Assembly (NCBI RefSeq): GCF_032773895.1 | Contig: NZ_CP120416.1 | Span: 1,734,001 to 1,798,000, forward strand | Length of the DNA: 64,000 nucleotides | DNA from: Teredinibacter sp. KSP-S5-2 | GTDB taxonomy: Bacteria > Pseudomonadota > Gammaproteobacteria > Pseudomonadales > Cellvibrionaceae | Reading direction: 5' to 3' | In this document: positions 43,397-52,196 of the stretch, piece by piece | Position numbering within the stretch: position 1 is the stretch's first letter | Layout: each line of letters starts with the position of its first letter | The notes under the pieces: model-generated | Database searches by the model: none | Seen by the model: the letters and a program-made list of their open reading frames with translations, nothing else | Told to the model about the DNA's origin: nothing | Position numbers and translations under genes: made by a program

Positions 43397-43723
43397 TTAT
43401 TTAATTATTTTTTTTATTTCGCACCCGTTAGCAATTAACTCCTTTTCTAATTCTTTTTCTGTTTGTATTTTTTCTAAAGTGCCGTTGGAAATACATCTGC
43501 CAAACCACTCGCACCCTGATTCTTCAAAAGTTATTAGCCAGTCAGATACGTTGAAGTTAGAGAGGGAAATAGTTCCACCCATTAAACCATGTCCATAGCC
43601 CTCTTCGATATACAATTTTTTCCATTTAGGTGAGTATGCAACCAACTTGGGCCAGGTACTACTATTAGATTCGTTTGGCCGCCTCTTATCTATTTCTGCA
43701 ATGACATAGTAACTATCTTTCAT
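43397..43723 (-). CDS. Putative immunity protein of the Rhs toxin
   Basis: A 108-residue cytosolic protein, acidic, without a recognised family. It overlaps the end of the large Rhs gene by 4 bases (ATGA), the classic coupling of an Rhs effector to its immunity protein. The cell would need it to survive the toxin made by its own and sister cells. Function is inferred from position only; the sequence shows WPKLVAYSPKWKKLYIEEGY and a WLITFEESGCEWF stretch. Confidence 0.7.
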   Translation of the reverse strand: MKDSYYVIAEIDKRRPNESNSSTWPKLVAYSPKWKKLYIEEGYGHGLMGGTISLSNFNVSDWLITFEESGCEWFGRCISNGTLEKIQTEKELEKELIANGCEIKKIIK

Positions 43724-46700
43724 GTTTGTTTTTCCGGCAAAATGTCGACCTTATCGAACTGAATTACTTTCCCTTCAGCATGTAGTTGGGCTGCTCCACC
43801 TTTCCCATATTCGGGGTAAGCTTCTGCAATAGGTTCTAGCTGTGTTTTGTCTGTGTCTCCGTACATATAAGGCACTCTAACCAGAGGCTCTCCATTTTCA
43901 TACAGCTGTAGCGTGTCAAATTCTCCCCTAAGCCTTGCATCACTCCAAGATCCTTCACCTGTGTGATCTGATCCTATTTCAGGTCCTTTTACTTGAAAAG
44001 CATCTCTGGCTTCAGTGCCTGTGTCATACTTCTCAAACCCAAAATAGGTGGTAGGGGCAGATTTGTTTTCCACTGTCATTGGGGCGAATTTATTAACTTT
44101 CCCATCATCGTCTTTATATCTCATGTACCTGTAACCAGTGCTTGGTAATGTCGCTTCTGGTCCGGCAGGCCCAACATAAAAATCTGGTTTTTTTCTAGCG
44201 GGTTTGTCGCCTTGTTCCTTACACAACCCAAACGGATCAATCCATCCAGTAGGATTCGGCGCATATTGGTAATTATTTACCCCACCCAACAACCCAATTG
44301 GGTCTTGGGTTATAAACTGCCCAACACTGGGGTCATAGTACCTGTGTCGGTTGTAGTGTAGTCCAGTTTCTTCGTCGAAGTATTGGCCCTGGAAGCGGAT
44401 GTTGTTGTCGATGTCGTCGACTTCTTTGTAGGCGACGTTACCGTAGGTTTTGTATCGGGCTTTCCAGACAATTTTGCCTTTGGCGTTACTGAGTTCTTGC
44501 GGTGTGCCCAGATGGTCTAGGTGGTAGTGGTAGACTTCGCCATCCTGCACCATGGCCACGGGTTTGAAGTTTTCTGGTTCGTGGATATAGGTTTTCTTGA
44601 GGTTGTTGCGTTCCTCTTGAATAAGTTGGTCGCCAGCCCATAGGTAGGTGGTGGTACCAAATTCGTCGATTTTTTTGTTGCGCCGGCCAAGGGGGTCGTA
44701 TTTGTATTCGATGCTCTGGCCGTTTTTTTCTACCTTAACCAGCTGGTTGTTCAGGTTGTAGTGGTAGTGGGTAACCAGTTTGCCGTCTTTGCCCCGATTT
44801 TCTCGTATTAAGTTGCCGCGTTTGTCGTAGGTAAATTTACGGTCACCCTGAATGGTTAATCGGTTGCCGGTGTTTTGGTTGTTCGGGCTATCCAACAAAT
44901 TCCCTGCGGGGTCGAAGTGAAATTCTTCTTTGCTGAGTTGACCATCGTTAACCGCTTCGGTTTGTTTTAAGCGGTTAAGCAGGTCGTAGACGTACTTGGT
45001 TTCTACCGGGCCGTCTTGTACGCGGTTGAGGTTACCGAATTCATCGTAACCGTATTCACGCAGTATCGGTGAGGGTTGTTTGTTGCCTTTATTTATGGCG
45101 TATTGTTTTTGCAATCGACCACTTGGGTCATATTCGGTGTGTGTGGTTAACGCCCCTTGTGTACGCGAAACTTCCCGTCCGAAATCATCCCGCTCGATTT
45201 GGGTAATCGCTCGGCCGTTAAGTGATACCTTGTCCAGTTGGTGTTGCTCATTGAAGTGGTAATCAATGAGTTGGCCATCGGGCAGGGCGATTTGGGAGCG
45301 CTGGCCCGGCCATACGTTCTGGTAAGCAATATCGCGCATAGACGATTTAATGCGCTGCTTTTGGTTGTTGAGTTCTGAGCTGTGCTCTTTGGTGATGTTG
45401 CCCAGCAGGTTGTACTCAAATGCCAGGTACTGATGATTGTTGTAGGTTTCTTTTAAGCGGCCAAGGGCGTCGTAGGTGTAGCGGTTTTGTTCCTGGTAGC
45501 TGTTTTCACCGGTGACGGAACGGCTGGTTTTACTCAGCATGTTGCCGAGGGCATCGCGTTCGAACTCGGTAATAACGGAACCGGCATCCATATGGCGAAT
45601 GAGTTGACCCGCCTGGTTGTATTTGTAGTGTTGGATGCGTCCGTCGAAGCCGGTTTCTTTAATCAGGCGCTCGTTGCCGTCGTATTTGAACTCGTAACGT
45701 TCACCGTTTTCATTAATCAACGCGGTGAGGTTACGTTCCTTGTCGTATTCGTAACTGAGACTGTGGCCTTCTGGGTTGATACGCTTAACGACCTGGCTTA
45801 AACCATCGTATTCAAAACGGGTAATACGACCTTGCGGGTCAGTATGCTTAACCAGTTGATCGTTTTCGTTGTACTGGTAGTGGGTGGTTTTACCGTCGGG
45901 GCCGGTAATGCTGTCCACTAAACCGGTCGCCGTATAGGTGTAGCGGGTTACACCAGCCAGAATGGCGCCTTTGAGGCGGAGTTCGGATTCCACCACCTGA
46001 CCAAAACCGTTGTAGGTAAAGAGTCGTTTATGGCCTTGCGGGTCGGTAATACTTTTTAGATCGCCTTCAGCATTCCATTGGTAGATTGTGGTTTTGTTGC
46101 CGGGGGCGACCACTTTACTGAGTAAGCCTTGGGCGCTATAGCTGTAATGGGTTTTTAGCCCGTAAGGGTCCGTGGTGGTTTCCAGTTGGCCCAGGTTGTT
46201 GTATTCGTGTTTCCAGTGGGCTTTCTCTTTATTGGTATAGCCGGTGACTTTACCTTTGAAGTAAGAGTAGCTTTCGCGGTTGCCTAAGGGGTCTCGGTAG
46301 CCCAGCGGGTTGTTGTCGCCATCGTAGAAGTAATGGGTTTCATTACCTTCCGGGTCGATGTAACTGACTTTTCGACCGTTATCATAACGGTATTGATGTA
46401 GCGCGCCTTCGTTATCGATTTCTTCGGTTATCTGACCGTAGTCGTTGTATTTGAAGGTGGTGGTGTAGCCTCGGCTATCGGTGGCTTTACTGGTGTTGTT
46501 GGCCGGGTCCCATTCAAACTTATAATCGTAGATGCCATTATCACCCCAGTTGCGCAGGCAGCGGGCGGTGTGGTCATTACCATCCCATTGGTAGTAGTAG
46601 CTGAAGCCGGTCACTAAGGTGCGTTGTAACAACAGGTGGTTGTCGTAGCTGTAATCTTCGCCAAGATTATTGGCGTTGCGATGGGCGATCAGATCATCGT

Positions 46701-47814
46701 TGGCATTGAAGTGGTACTCCGCCATCTGCTTGCGGTCGCCAGTTGCTTCATTGACGAGTTCAACCTGGCTGATATGGCCTTGGTGATCTCGTTCTATGTA
46801 AAGTGTTTTGCCCCAGTTGCCGGCTAAACGGCGCAGACGGTTTTGCGCGTCGTAGTGCAGGTCTATGGCGTAACCCCGTGCCGGGGTTTTTAATTCGCTA
46901 TTGGCCGGTTGATAGTTATGGTGCCGTATCTGGCTGAGGCGGAAGGCTGTGGTGCCGCCGTAGGTGGTGAACACGTAATCCGGTTTGCCGGGTTGTTTCA
47001 GAATAAAGCACTCGGCGTTCGGGTGTTCCAGTGTCATGCCGCCAGGAATGTAGCGGCTGTCTTGATGAACTCTCGGGCGAGCAAAGGGGACACATCGACC
47101 TTCGTCATCATAGTATTCTACATCGGTGGCGGTAACGGTCAGGCGTTCACATGCGCTGTGAGTCCAACCGCAACCAAGGCCAATATCTCGTGCATGGCTG
47201 GAGCGGTAGGTGCGTTTCCAGGTAAAGGGGACTGGGCCGGGTAGGTTGGCATCGTTAATGGATAGCAGCTCTTCGCCGGATACCATGCTGATGGGACAGC
47301 CACGGGTTTCGGTTTCGGATTCTGGTGCCGCACCGGTTTCTGCGTTTTTTTCTGTCTTCGCGGGTTTGCTGCTTTCTACCGGCTTTTGTTTGTTATTGTC
47401 AGCCGGTGGTGGTGGCGCAATTTCTTTATCTTTTTTGCTGACGCTTTCTGTTTGTTGTTCGCTGTTACTGCTACCACCGCCTGCGCCGCCGCCAGAACCT
47501 TGCTTTCCTCCGGAGTTGGTGTTGCCTGTGAGGGCTTCAGTGGAAACGATACGGACTCGTCGGGCAAACAGGTTTTTGCGATTTAGCTCTTCCTGCAGGC
47601 GACGTTTAATGTGTTGCTCGGTAAGCGTGGGGTCGTCGTCGAATTGCAGGGCTAACCATATGGCTTTCCAATTGGAGGGAGACTCCGGTTTTGCGCCATT
47701 GATCAAGTGTGCCAACTTGTCCGGTGCTACCTCCCAGCCGTCAGTGGCTTTGGATAGGTTTTTCCGTGTGAGCAGTGTGTAGGATTTATCTTCCTTGCGA
47801 ATTTGAGCTGTCAT
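43720..47814 (-). CDS. Rhs-family polymorphic toxin
   Basis: A 1364-residue Rhs protein. The N-terminal 170 residues have no PAAR domain or signal peptide that I can see and include a Gly/Ser-rich and a charged linker. A DUF6531-type entry (GCPISMVSGEELLSINDANL) leads to about 20 YD repeats, the Rhs core (HLGTPQELSNAKGKIVW; GLHYNRHRYYDPSVGQFITQ) and the border NPTGWIDPFGL (44221-44260). The last 165 residues are the variable toxin tip (GYRYMRYKDD; SWSDARLRGEFDTLQL; YPEYGKGGAAQ). The core forms a shell that holds and releases the tip. No type VI secretion gene is in the window. The toxin activity is not established; an ADP-ribosyltransferase-like tip is one possibility. Confidence 0.9.
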   Translation of the reverse strand: MTAQIRKEDKSYTLLTRKNLSKATDGWEVAPDKLAHLINGAKPESPSNWKAIWLALQFDDDPTLTEQHIKRRLQEELNRKNLFARRVRIVSTEALTGNTNSGGKQGSGGGAGGGSSNSEQQTESVSKKDKEIAPPPPADNNKQKPVESSKPAKTEKNAETGAAPESETETRGCPISMVSGEELLSINDANLPGPVPFTWKRTYRSSHARDIGLGCGWTHSACERLTVTATDVEYYDDEGRCVPFARPRVHQDSRYIPGGMTLEHPNAECFILKQPGKPDYVFTTYGGTTAFRLSQIRHHNYQPANSELKTPARGYAIDLHYDAQNRLRRLAGNWGKTLYIERDHQGHISQVELVNEATGDRKQMAEYHFNANDDLIAHRNANNLGEDYSYDNHLLLQRTLVTGFSYYYQWDGNDHTARCLRNWGDNGIYDYKFEWDPANNTSKATDSRGYTTTFKYNDYGQITEEIDNEGALHQYRYDNGRKVSYIDPEGNETHYFYDGDNNPLGYRDPLGNRESYSYFKGKVTGYTNKEKAHWKHEYNNLGQLETTTDPYGLKTHYSYSAQGLLSKVVAPGNKTTIYQWNAEGDLKSITDPQGHKRLFTYNGFGQVVESELRLKGAILAGVTRYTYTATGLVDSITGPDGKTTHYQYNENDQLVKHTDPQGRITRFEYDGLSQVVKRINPEGHSLSYEYDKERNLTALINENGERYEFKYDGNERLIKETGFDGRIQHYKYNQAGQLIRHMDAGSVITEFERDALGNMLSKTSRSVTGENSYQEQNRYTYDALGRLKETYNNHQYLAFEYNLLGNITKEHSSELNNQKQRIKSSMRDIAYQNVWPGQRSQIALPDGQLIDYHFNEQHQLDKVSLNGRAITQIERDDFGREVSRTQGALTTHTEYDPSGRLQKQYAINKGNKQPSPILREYGYDEFGNLNRVQDGPVETKYVYDLLNRLKQTEAVNDGQLSKEEFHFDPAGNLLDSPNNQNTGNRLTIQGDRKFTYDKRGNLIRENRGKDGKLVTHYHYNLNNQLVKVEKNGQSIEYKYDPLGRRNKKIDEFGTTTYLWAGDQLIQEERNNLKKTYIHEPENFKPVAMVQDGEVYHYHLDHLGTPQELSNAKGKIVWKARYKTYGNVAYKEVDDIDNNIRFQGQYFDEETGLHYNRHRYYDPSVGQFITQDPIGLLGGVNNYQYAPNPTGWIDPFGLCKEQGDKPARKKPDFYVGPAGPEATLPSTGYRYMRYKDDDGKVNKFAPMTVENKSAPTTYFGFEKYDTGTEARDAFQVKGPEIGSDHTGEGSWSDARLRGEFDTLQLYENGEPLVRVPYMYGDTDKTQLEPIAEAYPEYGKGGAAQLHAEGKVIQFDKVDILPEKQT

Positions 47815-48294
47815 AGATCCAGGTAATACGTTCCGTTAGCATGGTGACAAAAAGAGAGCTTTTGTGCCGATTAAATTTTGTTCACATGGAGTGTGAAATA
47901 CGTCGTCAAATGTATCACAGTTTGTTTTTGATGCAGTTGGAGCGAGCGTTTTAAACCCTTGCAAATTTGAACTGTGTCACACTATTTTGCGTGTTTTTTT
48001 AGCGTAGAAAAAAGGCATTTTATTAATGAATTTTAAGTGTCGAAGGCTTTTACAGATTGTTTATCTAAACTGGAATTATTATTGGAAAATTTTTTTAAAA
48101 CAAAAATATTTTTGTCGAATAAATTTACAATGAATAATTGATTATGTCATTTTTTGCCATGAATATTGGTTCTTGGAAAAAACATTTTTAACAAAAATGC
48201 GCAAAAACGGTCAGGCTCTTAGAGGCGATTTTCCTTACTGTGTACACAGCAAGGTTAAACAACATTTGTGTGATGGTTCAGGTAGAGGTGAAGT
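47815..48294. other. Spacer upstream of rhs
   Basis: A 480-base AT-rich stretch with the divergent promoters of the Rhs gene and the AraC/GyrI regulator. No credible gene or repeat seen. Confidence 0.45.
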
Positions 48295-49200
48295 TTGAAA
48301 TTGGCAACAGAGAAAAATTATCAGGTACGTTTAATTCACGTGTTGAATTATATCTATTCGCATTTGGACTCGCCGTTAGCGTTAGAGGAGTTGGCCAGCG
48401 TCGCCTGTTTTTCTCGTTATCATTTTCATCGTATTTTTAAAGGGTTTCTCGGGGAGTCAGTCAAGGAGTTGATTCGGCGCTTACGAATGGAAAGATCAGC
48501 AATTGAACTTCGGGCAACCCAGGATACGATTTTGGATATTGCTCAGCGCGCGGGTTATGAAAGTGACATGGCATATTCCCGTGCGTTTAAAGCAATTGTC
48601 GGCATAACACCTTCCGCATACCGTGCATCTTCACAGTGGATGTTTCCTTGTTTGATCGACAACGGTATTCGCTATCGTACTTCCGAGCGAATTACCGCGT
48701 TTAAACCGATTCAATATGAGGACGCAGTAATGAATGTAGTAATTAAAGAAATGAACGATATCCATGTGGCTTGTGTACGCCACACCGGCCCCTATAGAGA
48801 ATGCAGTAAAGCTTGGGATCAACTGTGTTCGGTGTTGGGTCCTGAAGGCATGCTGGCGGGCGATATAAAATTCCTGGGGGTTTGTTATGACGACCCCGAT
48901 GAAACTCCGAGTGAAGAAATTCGTTATGACGCTTGTGTCACGGTACCGCAGAATTACCAAGCCTCTGGTGAGGGAGTAGATGTAAAAACTCTAGAAGGCG
49001 GACGTTACGCAACCATTACACATTTTGGCCCTTATGAAAAATTATCGGATACATATCGAGCGCTCTATGGTAAATGGTTAAAAGACAGTGGCTATGAAGC
49101 TGCCGATAAACCTTGTATAGAAATCTACATGAACGACCCTGAGTCGACAGCGCCGGAAGATTTAGTCACGGATATCTATCTTCCTCTTGGAGAAAAGTAA
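48295..49200 (+). CDS. AraC-family regulator with GyrI-like effector domain
   Basis: A 301-residue regulator with an N-terminal AraC helix-turn-helix (about 10-105; VACFSRYHFHRIFKGF and AGYESDMAYSRAFKAIVGITPSAY) and a C-terminal GyrI-like ligand domain (about 145-300; HTGPYRECSKAW, HFGPYEKLSDTYRAL). It resembles Rob/SoxS-type regulators that sense small hydrophobic or drug-like molecules. A TGA lies two codons before, so TTG 48295 is the earliest possible start; GAGGTG precedes it. The next gene overlaps its stop by one base (TAATG). Confidence 0.9.
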   Translation: MKLATEKNYQVRLIHVLNYIYSHLDSPLALEELASVACFSRYHFHRIFKGFLGESVKELIRRLRMERSAIELRATQDTILDIAQRAGYESDMAYSRAFKAIVGITPSAYRASSQWMFPCLIDNGIRYRTSERITAFKPIQYEDAVMNVVIKEMNDIHVACVRHTGPYRECSKAWDQLCSVLGPEGMLAGDIKFLGVCYDDPDETPSEEIRYDACVTVPQNYQASGEGVDVKTLEGGRYATITHFGPYEKLSDTYRALYGKWLKDSGYEAADKPCIEIYMNDPESTAPEDLVTDIYLPLGEK

Positions 49201-49811
49201 TGGAAAAGCTGGATTTGTTTAAGCTACATAAAGACGAGTATGTGGCTGCAAAACGTCCCCAGCTAGTCGATGTGTCAATGGCGACTTACCTCGCCATTGA
49301 TGGCGTGGGTGCGCCGGGTGAGAGTGAGTTTATCGCCGCAATTGAGGCTTTATATGGCGTTGCTTATACCGTCAAAATGACTAGGAAAAAACAGGGCAAG
49401 GGAGATTATGTTGTCTGTAAACTGGAGTGTGTATATCAGTTTGACGAAGGTACTATATTGGAGGCGATCCCTCAGGATCAGTGGCAGTGGAGGTTGATGA
49501 TTAGAACACCTGAATGTGTAGAAAGTGCTGACCTGTTTTTAGCACGACAAGCTCTGTTGTCAAAAAAGAAAACACCTAAAGTGGCTGATGTGCAGCTAAA
49601 GCAGGTTGAGTTGGGCCCCTGTATTCAAATGCTCCACATTGGCGCTTATGAAGACGAACTCCGTACTGTTAATGAAATGATACAGTTTGCGCAAGCAAAT
49701 AATCTAAAGGTAAAACCTCAGCACTGTGAAGTGTACATTTCTGATCCGAGGCGTGTTCCTCCAGAGCGCTTAAAAACTATTCTAAGGCTGCCTGTTTTTG
49801 AATTAAAGTAG
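49200..49811 (+). CDS. GyrI-like small-molecule-binding protein
   Basis: A 203-residue soluble protein of the GyrI-like domain family (two SHS2 repeats; CIQMLHIGAYEDE and the C-terminal HCEVYISDPRRVPPERLKTILRLPV). Such stand-alone proteins bind or hydrolyse hydrophobic small molecules. It is translated with the AraC/GyrI regulator (one-base overlap), so it probably handles the same ligand. Family known; ligand unknown. Confidence 0.86.
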   Translation: MEKLDLFKLHKDEYVAAKRPQLVDVSMATYLAIDGVGAPGESEFIAAIEALYGVAYTVKMTRKKQGKGDYVVCKLECVYQFDEGTILEAIPQDQWQWRLMIRTPECVESADLFLARQALLSKKKTPKVADVQLKQVELGPCIQMLHIGAYEDELRTVNEMIQFAQANNLKVKPQHCEVYISDPRRVPPERLKTILRLPVFELK

Positions 49812-49820
49812 TGGAATGTG

Positions 49821-49855
49821 AGGTATTAAAAGCGACTCATTCGCTTTTAATACCT
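49821..49855. terminator. Perfect 15-bp hairpin after the GyrI-like gene
   Basis: AGGTATTAAAAGCGA and TCGCTTTTAATACCT pair without mismatch around CTCAT, ten bases past the stop. The inner AAAAGCGA/TCGCTTTT part looks like a short terminator with a T4 tail, but no T run follows the whole stem. Confidence 0.55.
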
Positions 49856-49942
49856 GTTCGTTGCTACTTATTCTCTTTACATTTGACTTATGGCATAGTG
49901 CCTCTGGTATTAAAAAATATGTGGCTTTATTTGGGAGGTCCA

Positions 49943-50686
49943 ATGAGTAGGGTGCTTTTAGCTATAGTGTTGGTGTGTTTCAGTATGTTTTCCTTCGGCC
50001 AAAACCACAATATTGATGAATATATCGATATTGTAAAAAACGGTAGTTGGGCTGAGAAAGTAGTTGTTTACAAGAAGCTTTATGAGTTCTCCGGCGTAAC
50101 TGACGAAAGATTGTTCGATGAAATTCAAAAGCAGGTCGAAAAAAGCATAGGTGTTGCACTTGTCACGAAGCCTGAGCAGGAAGAGTTTCACTGGGGAATA
50201 AAATCTTTAGCATCTTCAGGCAATCCAAAATATTTAACGGTGTTAAATCGAATAGCATCGACTACCAATAGTAATAAAACAAAGCGTCATGCCGTACTGG
50301 CCAGTCGTCGTTTGCCAGAGTTTAGTCAATGGAACCCTGTTATTAATAGCAAAGAATATGAGTCCCCCAATAGAACGAAAGATGAAGCCCTATGGATGAG
50401 ATACATTCATAACGGTGATTTTGAAATGGCGACAATGGCGGTCAGTCAGGCATATAAAAATTTGAAATTTGACGATAGAGAGTTTGTTAACGTTGTTAAA
50501 ACGAAGTTAACGGATATGTATCTTCATAAAACAAATGAAAAATATGCGGTTCAGTTTCAGTCGTGGGTGTGTAAGTATTTGATGCTTGATATCGAGGCGG
50601 AGAAACATCGACCACTTGTTGTTAGTGTCGCAAACAAGAGCCCTAACCCTGCGGTGCAACGTTGGGCTAAAAAAGTGCTTAAATAA
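49943..50686 (+). CDS. Secreted paralogue 1, hypothetical
   Basis: A 247-residue protein with a signal peptide (MSRVLLAIVLVCFSMFSFGQ) and a helical mature part. It shares many positions with the next gene's product, for example ALWMRYIH versus ALWMRFLH, FQSWVCKYL versus FQAWACKYL, and NPVI in both. So the two are tandem duplicates. I do not recognise the family; the repeated helices suggest a HEAT-like fold. The frame is open to 49811, but ATG 49943 has GGGAGGT 4 bases before and a true signal peptide. Confidence 0.65.
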   Translation: MSRVLLAIVLVCFSMFSFGQNHNIDEYIDIVKNGSWAEKVVVYKKLYEFSGVTDERLFDEIQKQVEKSIGVALVTKPEQEEFHWGIKSLASSGNPKYLTVLNRIASTTNSNKTKRHAVLASRRLPEFSQWNPVINSKEYESPNRTKDEALWMRYIHNGDFEMATMAVSQAYKNLKFDDREFVNVVKTKLTDMYLHKTNEKYAVQFQSWVCKYLMLDIEAEKHRPLVVSVANKSPNPAVQRWAKKVLK

Positions 50687-50706
50687 ACTGAAGAGTCGGT
50701 TAACAG

Positions 50707-50737
50707 AAAACCATCCATAAATTTGGGTGGTTTTTTT
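50707..50737 (+). terminator. Intrinsic terminator between the two paralogues
   Basis: AAAACCATCC pairs with GGGTGGTTTT (one G-T pair) across 8 bases, ending in seven T residues. It separates the tandem paralogues, which argues for separate transcripts or read-through control. Confidence 0.85.
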
Positions 50738-50746
50738 GGGGGGAAA

Positions 50747-51523
50747 ATGAAAAAACAGTATTTCTTATTTTCTGTGCTCTATTTTATAAGTGTTTTTATA
50801 CATGCAAGTGAGCAGAATGACCTTTTCAGGTACCTTGATATTGTAAAGGGAAATAATTGGGCTGCAAAAACCAATCTGTATAAAGAACTTGCCGACATGT
50901 CTGGCGTTTCGGATCCGCAGTTGTTTGATTTGGTTGAACTAGATTTAAAAAAGTTTGGTTATGGAAAAATTTCCGATGATCGTAGGCAGATAGAGACTAT
51001 TTGGGGGATTAAAGCTTTAGCCTCTTCTGGAAATATAAAATATCAAAACACTTTGGATATGTTGGCGGAAAAGGCAAAAGACACTAAAGTAAAACGTGTG
51101 GCGAAAGCGTCAAGAGAGGACTTGGTTAAGTTTTCAAAATGGAACCCTGTTATCGTCAGTGACGAATTTCTGACTGATGACAGAACAAAAGAGCAGGCGT
51201 TGTGGATGCGTTTTCTGCATCAAGATGACCCGGCAATGTGGGCCCATGCAATTCGTAGTGCTTATAATGCCTTTAGCTATGAAGATGAAGTTTTTTCTCA
51301 ACTGGTTCGGGATCGTTTGCAGGGCATGTATAAGACGAAAACATATGACCATGATGCGCTAGAATTTCAAGCGTGGGCATGCAAATATCTTGGTGGAGAT
51401 CTCGACCAAAACTATAAGTTCCTTAAAGTAGTTGCTCGACAAGCAAAAAGCTCAAAAGTACGGCGTTGGGCTATAGTGGCAACTGAAGGTGTTTATATTA
51501 CCAAGCATAGAAAACTCAGATAA
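50747..51523 (+). CDS. Secreted paralogue 2, hypothetical
   Basis: A 258-residue protein with a signal peptide (MKKQYFLFSVLYFISVFIHA) and the same helical core as its upstream neighbour; the shared blocks IVKxxxWAxKxxxYKEL, SSGNxKY, KWNPVI and LWMRxxH show duplication. The frame opens at 50723 inside the terminator, but ATG 50747 after a GGGGGG tract is the sensible start. Function unknown. Confidence 0.65.
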   Translation: MKKQYFLFSVLYFISVFIHASEQNDLFRYLDIVKGNNWAAKTNLYKELADMSGVSDPQLFDLVELDLKKFGYGKISDDRRQIETIWGIKALASSGNIKYQNTLDMLAEKAKDTKVKRVAKASREDLVKFSKWNPVIVSDEFLTDDRTKEQALWMRFLHQDDPAMWAHAIRSAYNAFSYEDEVFSQLVRDRLQGMYKTKTYDHDALEFQAWACKYLGGDLDQNYKFLKVVARQAKSSKVRRWAIVATEGVYITKHRKLR

Positions 51524-51730
51524 GCTCGCTATTTAGTCTACATTAACGCTAGTTCTTCTTTAGTGCAGACTAAATGGTTCCCTTGTTTTGCCGGTTATGG
51601 TTGTACTGATATTGTTCTTGTTCACGCGGAGCTTGCCCATATGATTTGGAAGTGTGTAGAGGGCTTGAACTTTTCCTATAATCTAGTAGTCTGAGCCCTA
51701 GTTCTTGTAACCTCATAAACCGTTATCCCG

Positions 51731-52069
51731 ATGAGATCCAGCAAAACCGCATACACCTTTATCCTTCTGCTGCTTTTTAGCCTGGTTACCCAGGTTTCTC
51801 TGGCGGCGGAGATGCCCTGTCAAATGGATAGCGGTGATATGGCGGCTATGCATCAGATGATGGTAGATCAAGCCGATGATGATGCAGTGGATAACTGCTG
51901 TGATGATGCTGGCGTATGCACAATGAAGGGCTGCTTGTCCCTGATTTCCGTTGTGTCATCTTCCAGGGAAAATGGTTTTAGCTGTAACAAAAGCAAAATT
52001 GATCTGTACCGTTTTTCCGATAACGAGTCTGACGCTTCCGCTCTCTTTCGTCCCCCCGTTTTTTGCTAA
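51731..52069 (+). CDS. Periplasmic Met/Cys/His-rich copper-locus protein
   Basis: A 112-residue protein with a signal peptide (ending SLAA, about 25 residues) and a mature part rich in metal-binding residues: MPCQMDSGDMAAMHQMM, then NCCDDAGVCTMKGC. The C terminus SALFRPPVFC matches the RPP-type end of small secreted proteins that precede Cus-type efflux genes. It probably binds or senses copper in the periplasm. A TATAAT hexamer lies at 51677-51682, but no good -35 is seen. It is separated from the efflux operon by 127 bases with a possible terminator. Confidence 0.7.
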   Translation: MRSSKTAYTFILLLLFSLVTQVSLAAEMPCQMDSGDMAAMHQMMVDQADDDAVDNCCDDAGVCTMKGCLSLISVVSSSRENGFSCNKSKIDLYRFSDNESDASALFRPPVFC

Positions 52070-52072
52070 CAC

Positions 52073-52096
52073 ACCCAAGTTGCGCCTGGGGTTTTT
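52073..52096 (+). terminator. Weak terminator-like hairpin
   Basis: ACCCA and TGGGG(T) form a short GC stem followed by five T residues. It may end the small copper-locus gene before the efflux operon. Confidence 0.4.
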
Positions 52097-52196
52097 CCCT
52101 GAGCCGCTATAATTCTTTTTAAATCATATACTTAACTCTTCAAACGCTATTTTGCCCAGGGTTTATATTTCATAACCATGGGATTAGGGAGGCAGC

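Noticed and set aside
48240-48440. 66-codon plus-strand frame over the AraC/GyrI gene start
   Set aside because: It is a shadow of the regulator's frame; the regulator has the domain signatures.
50723-50746. Earlier start for the second tandem paralogue
   Set aside because: The codons lie inside the terminator stem and spoil the signal peptide; ATG 50747 is better.
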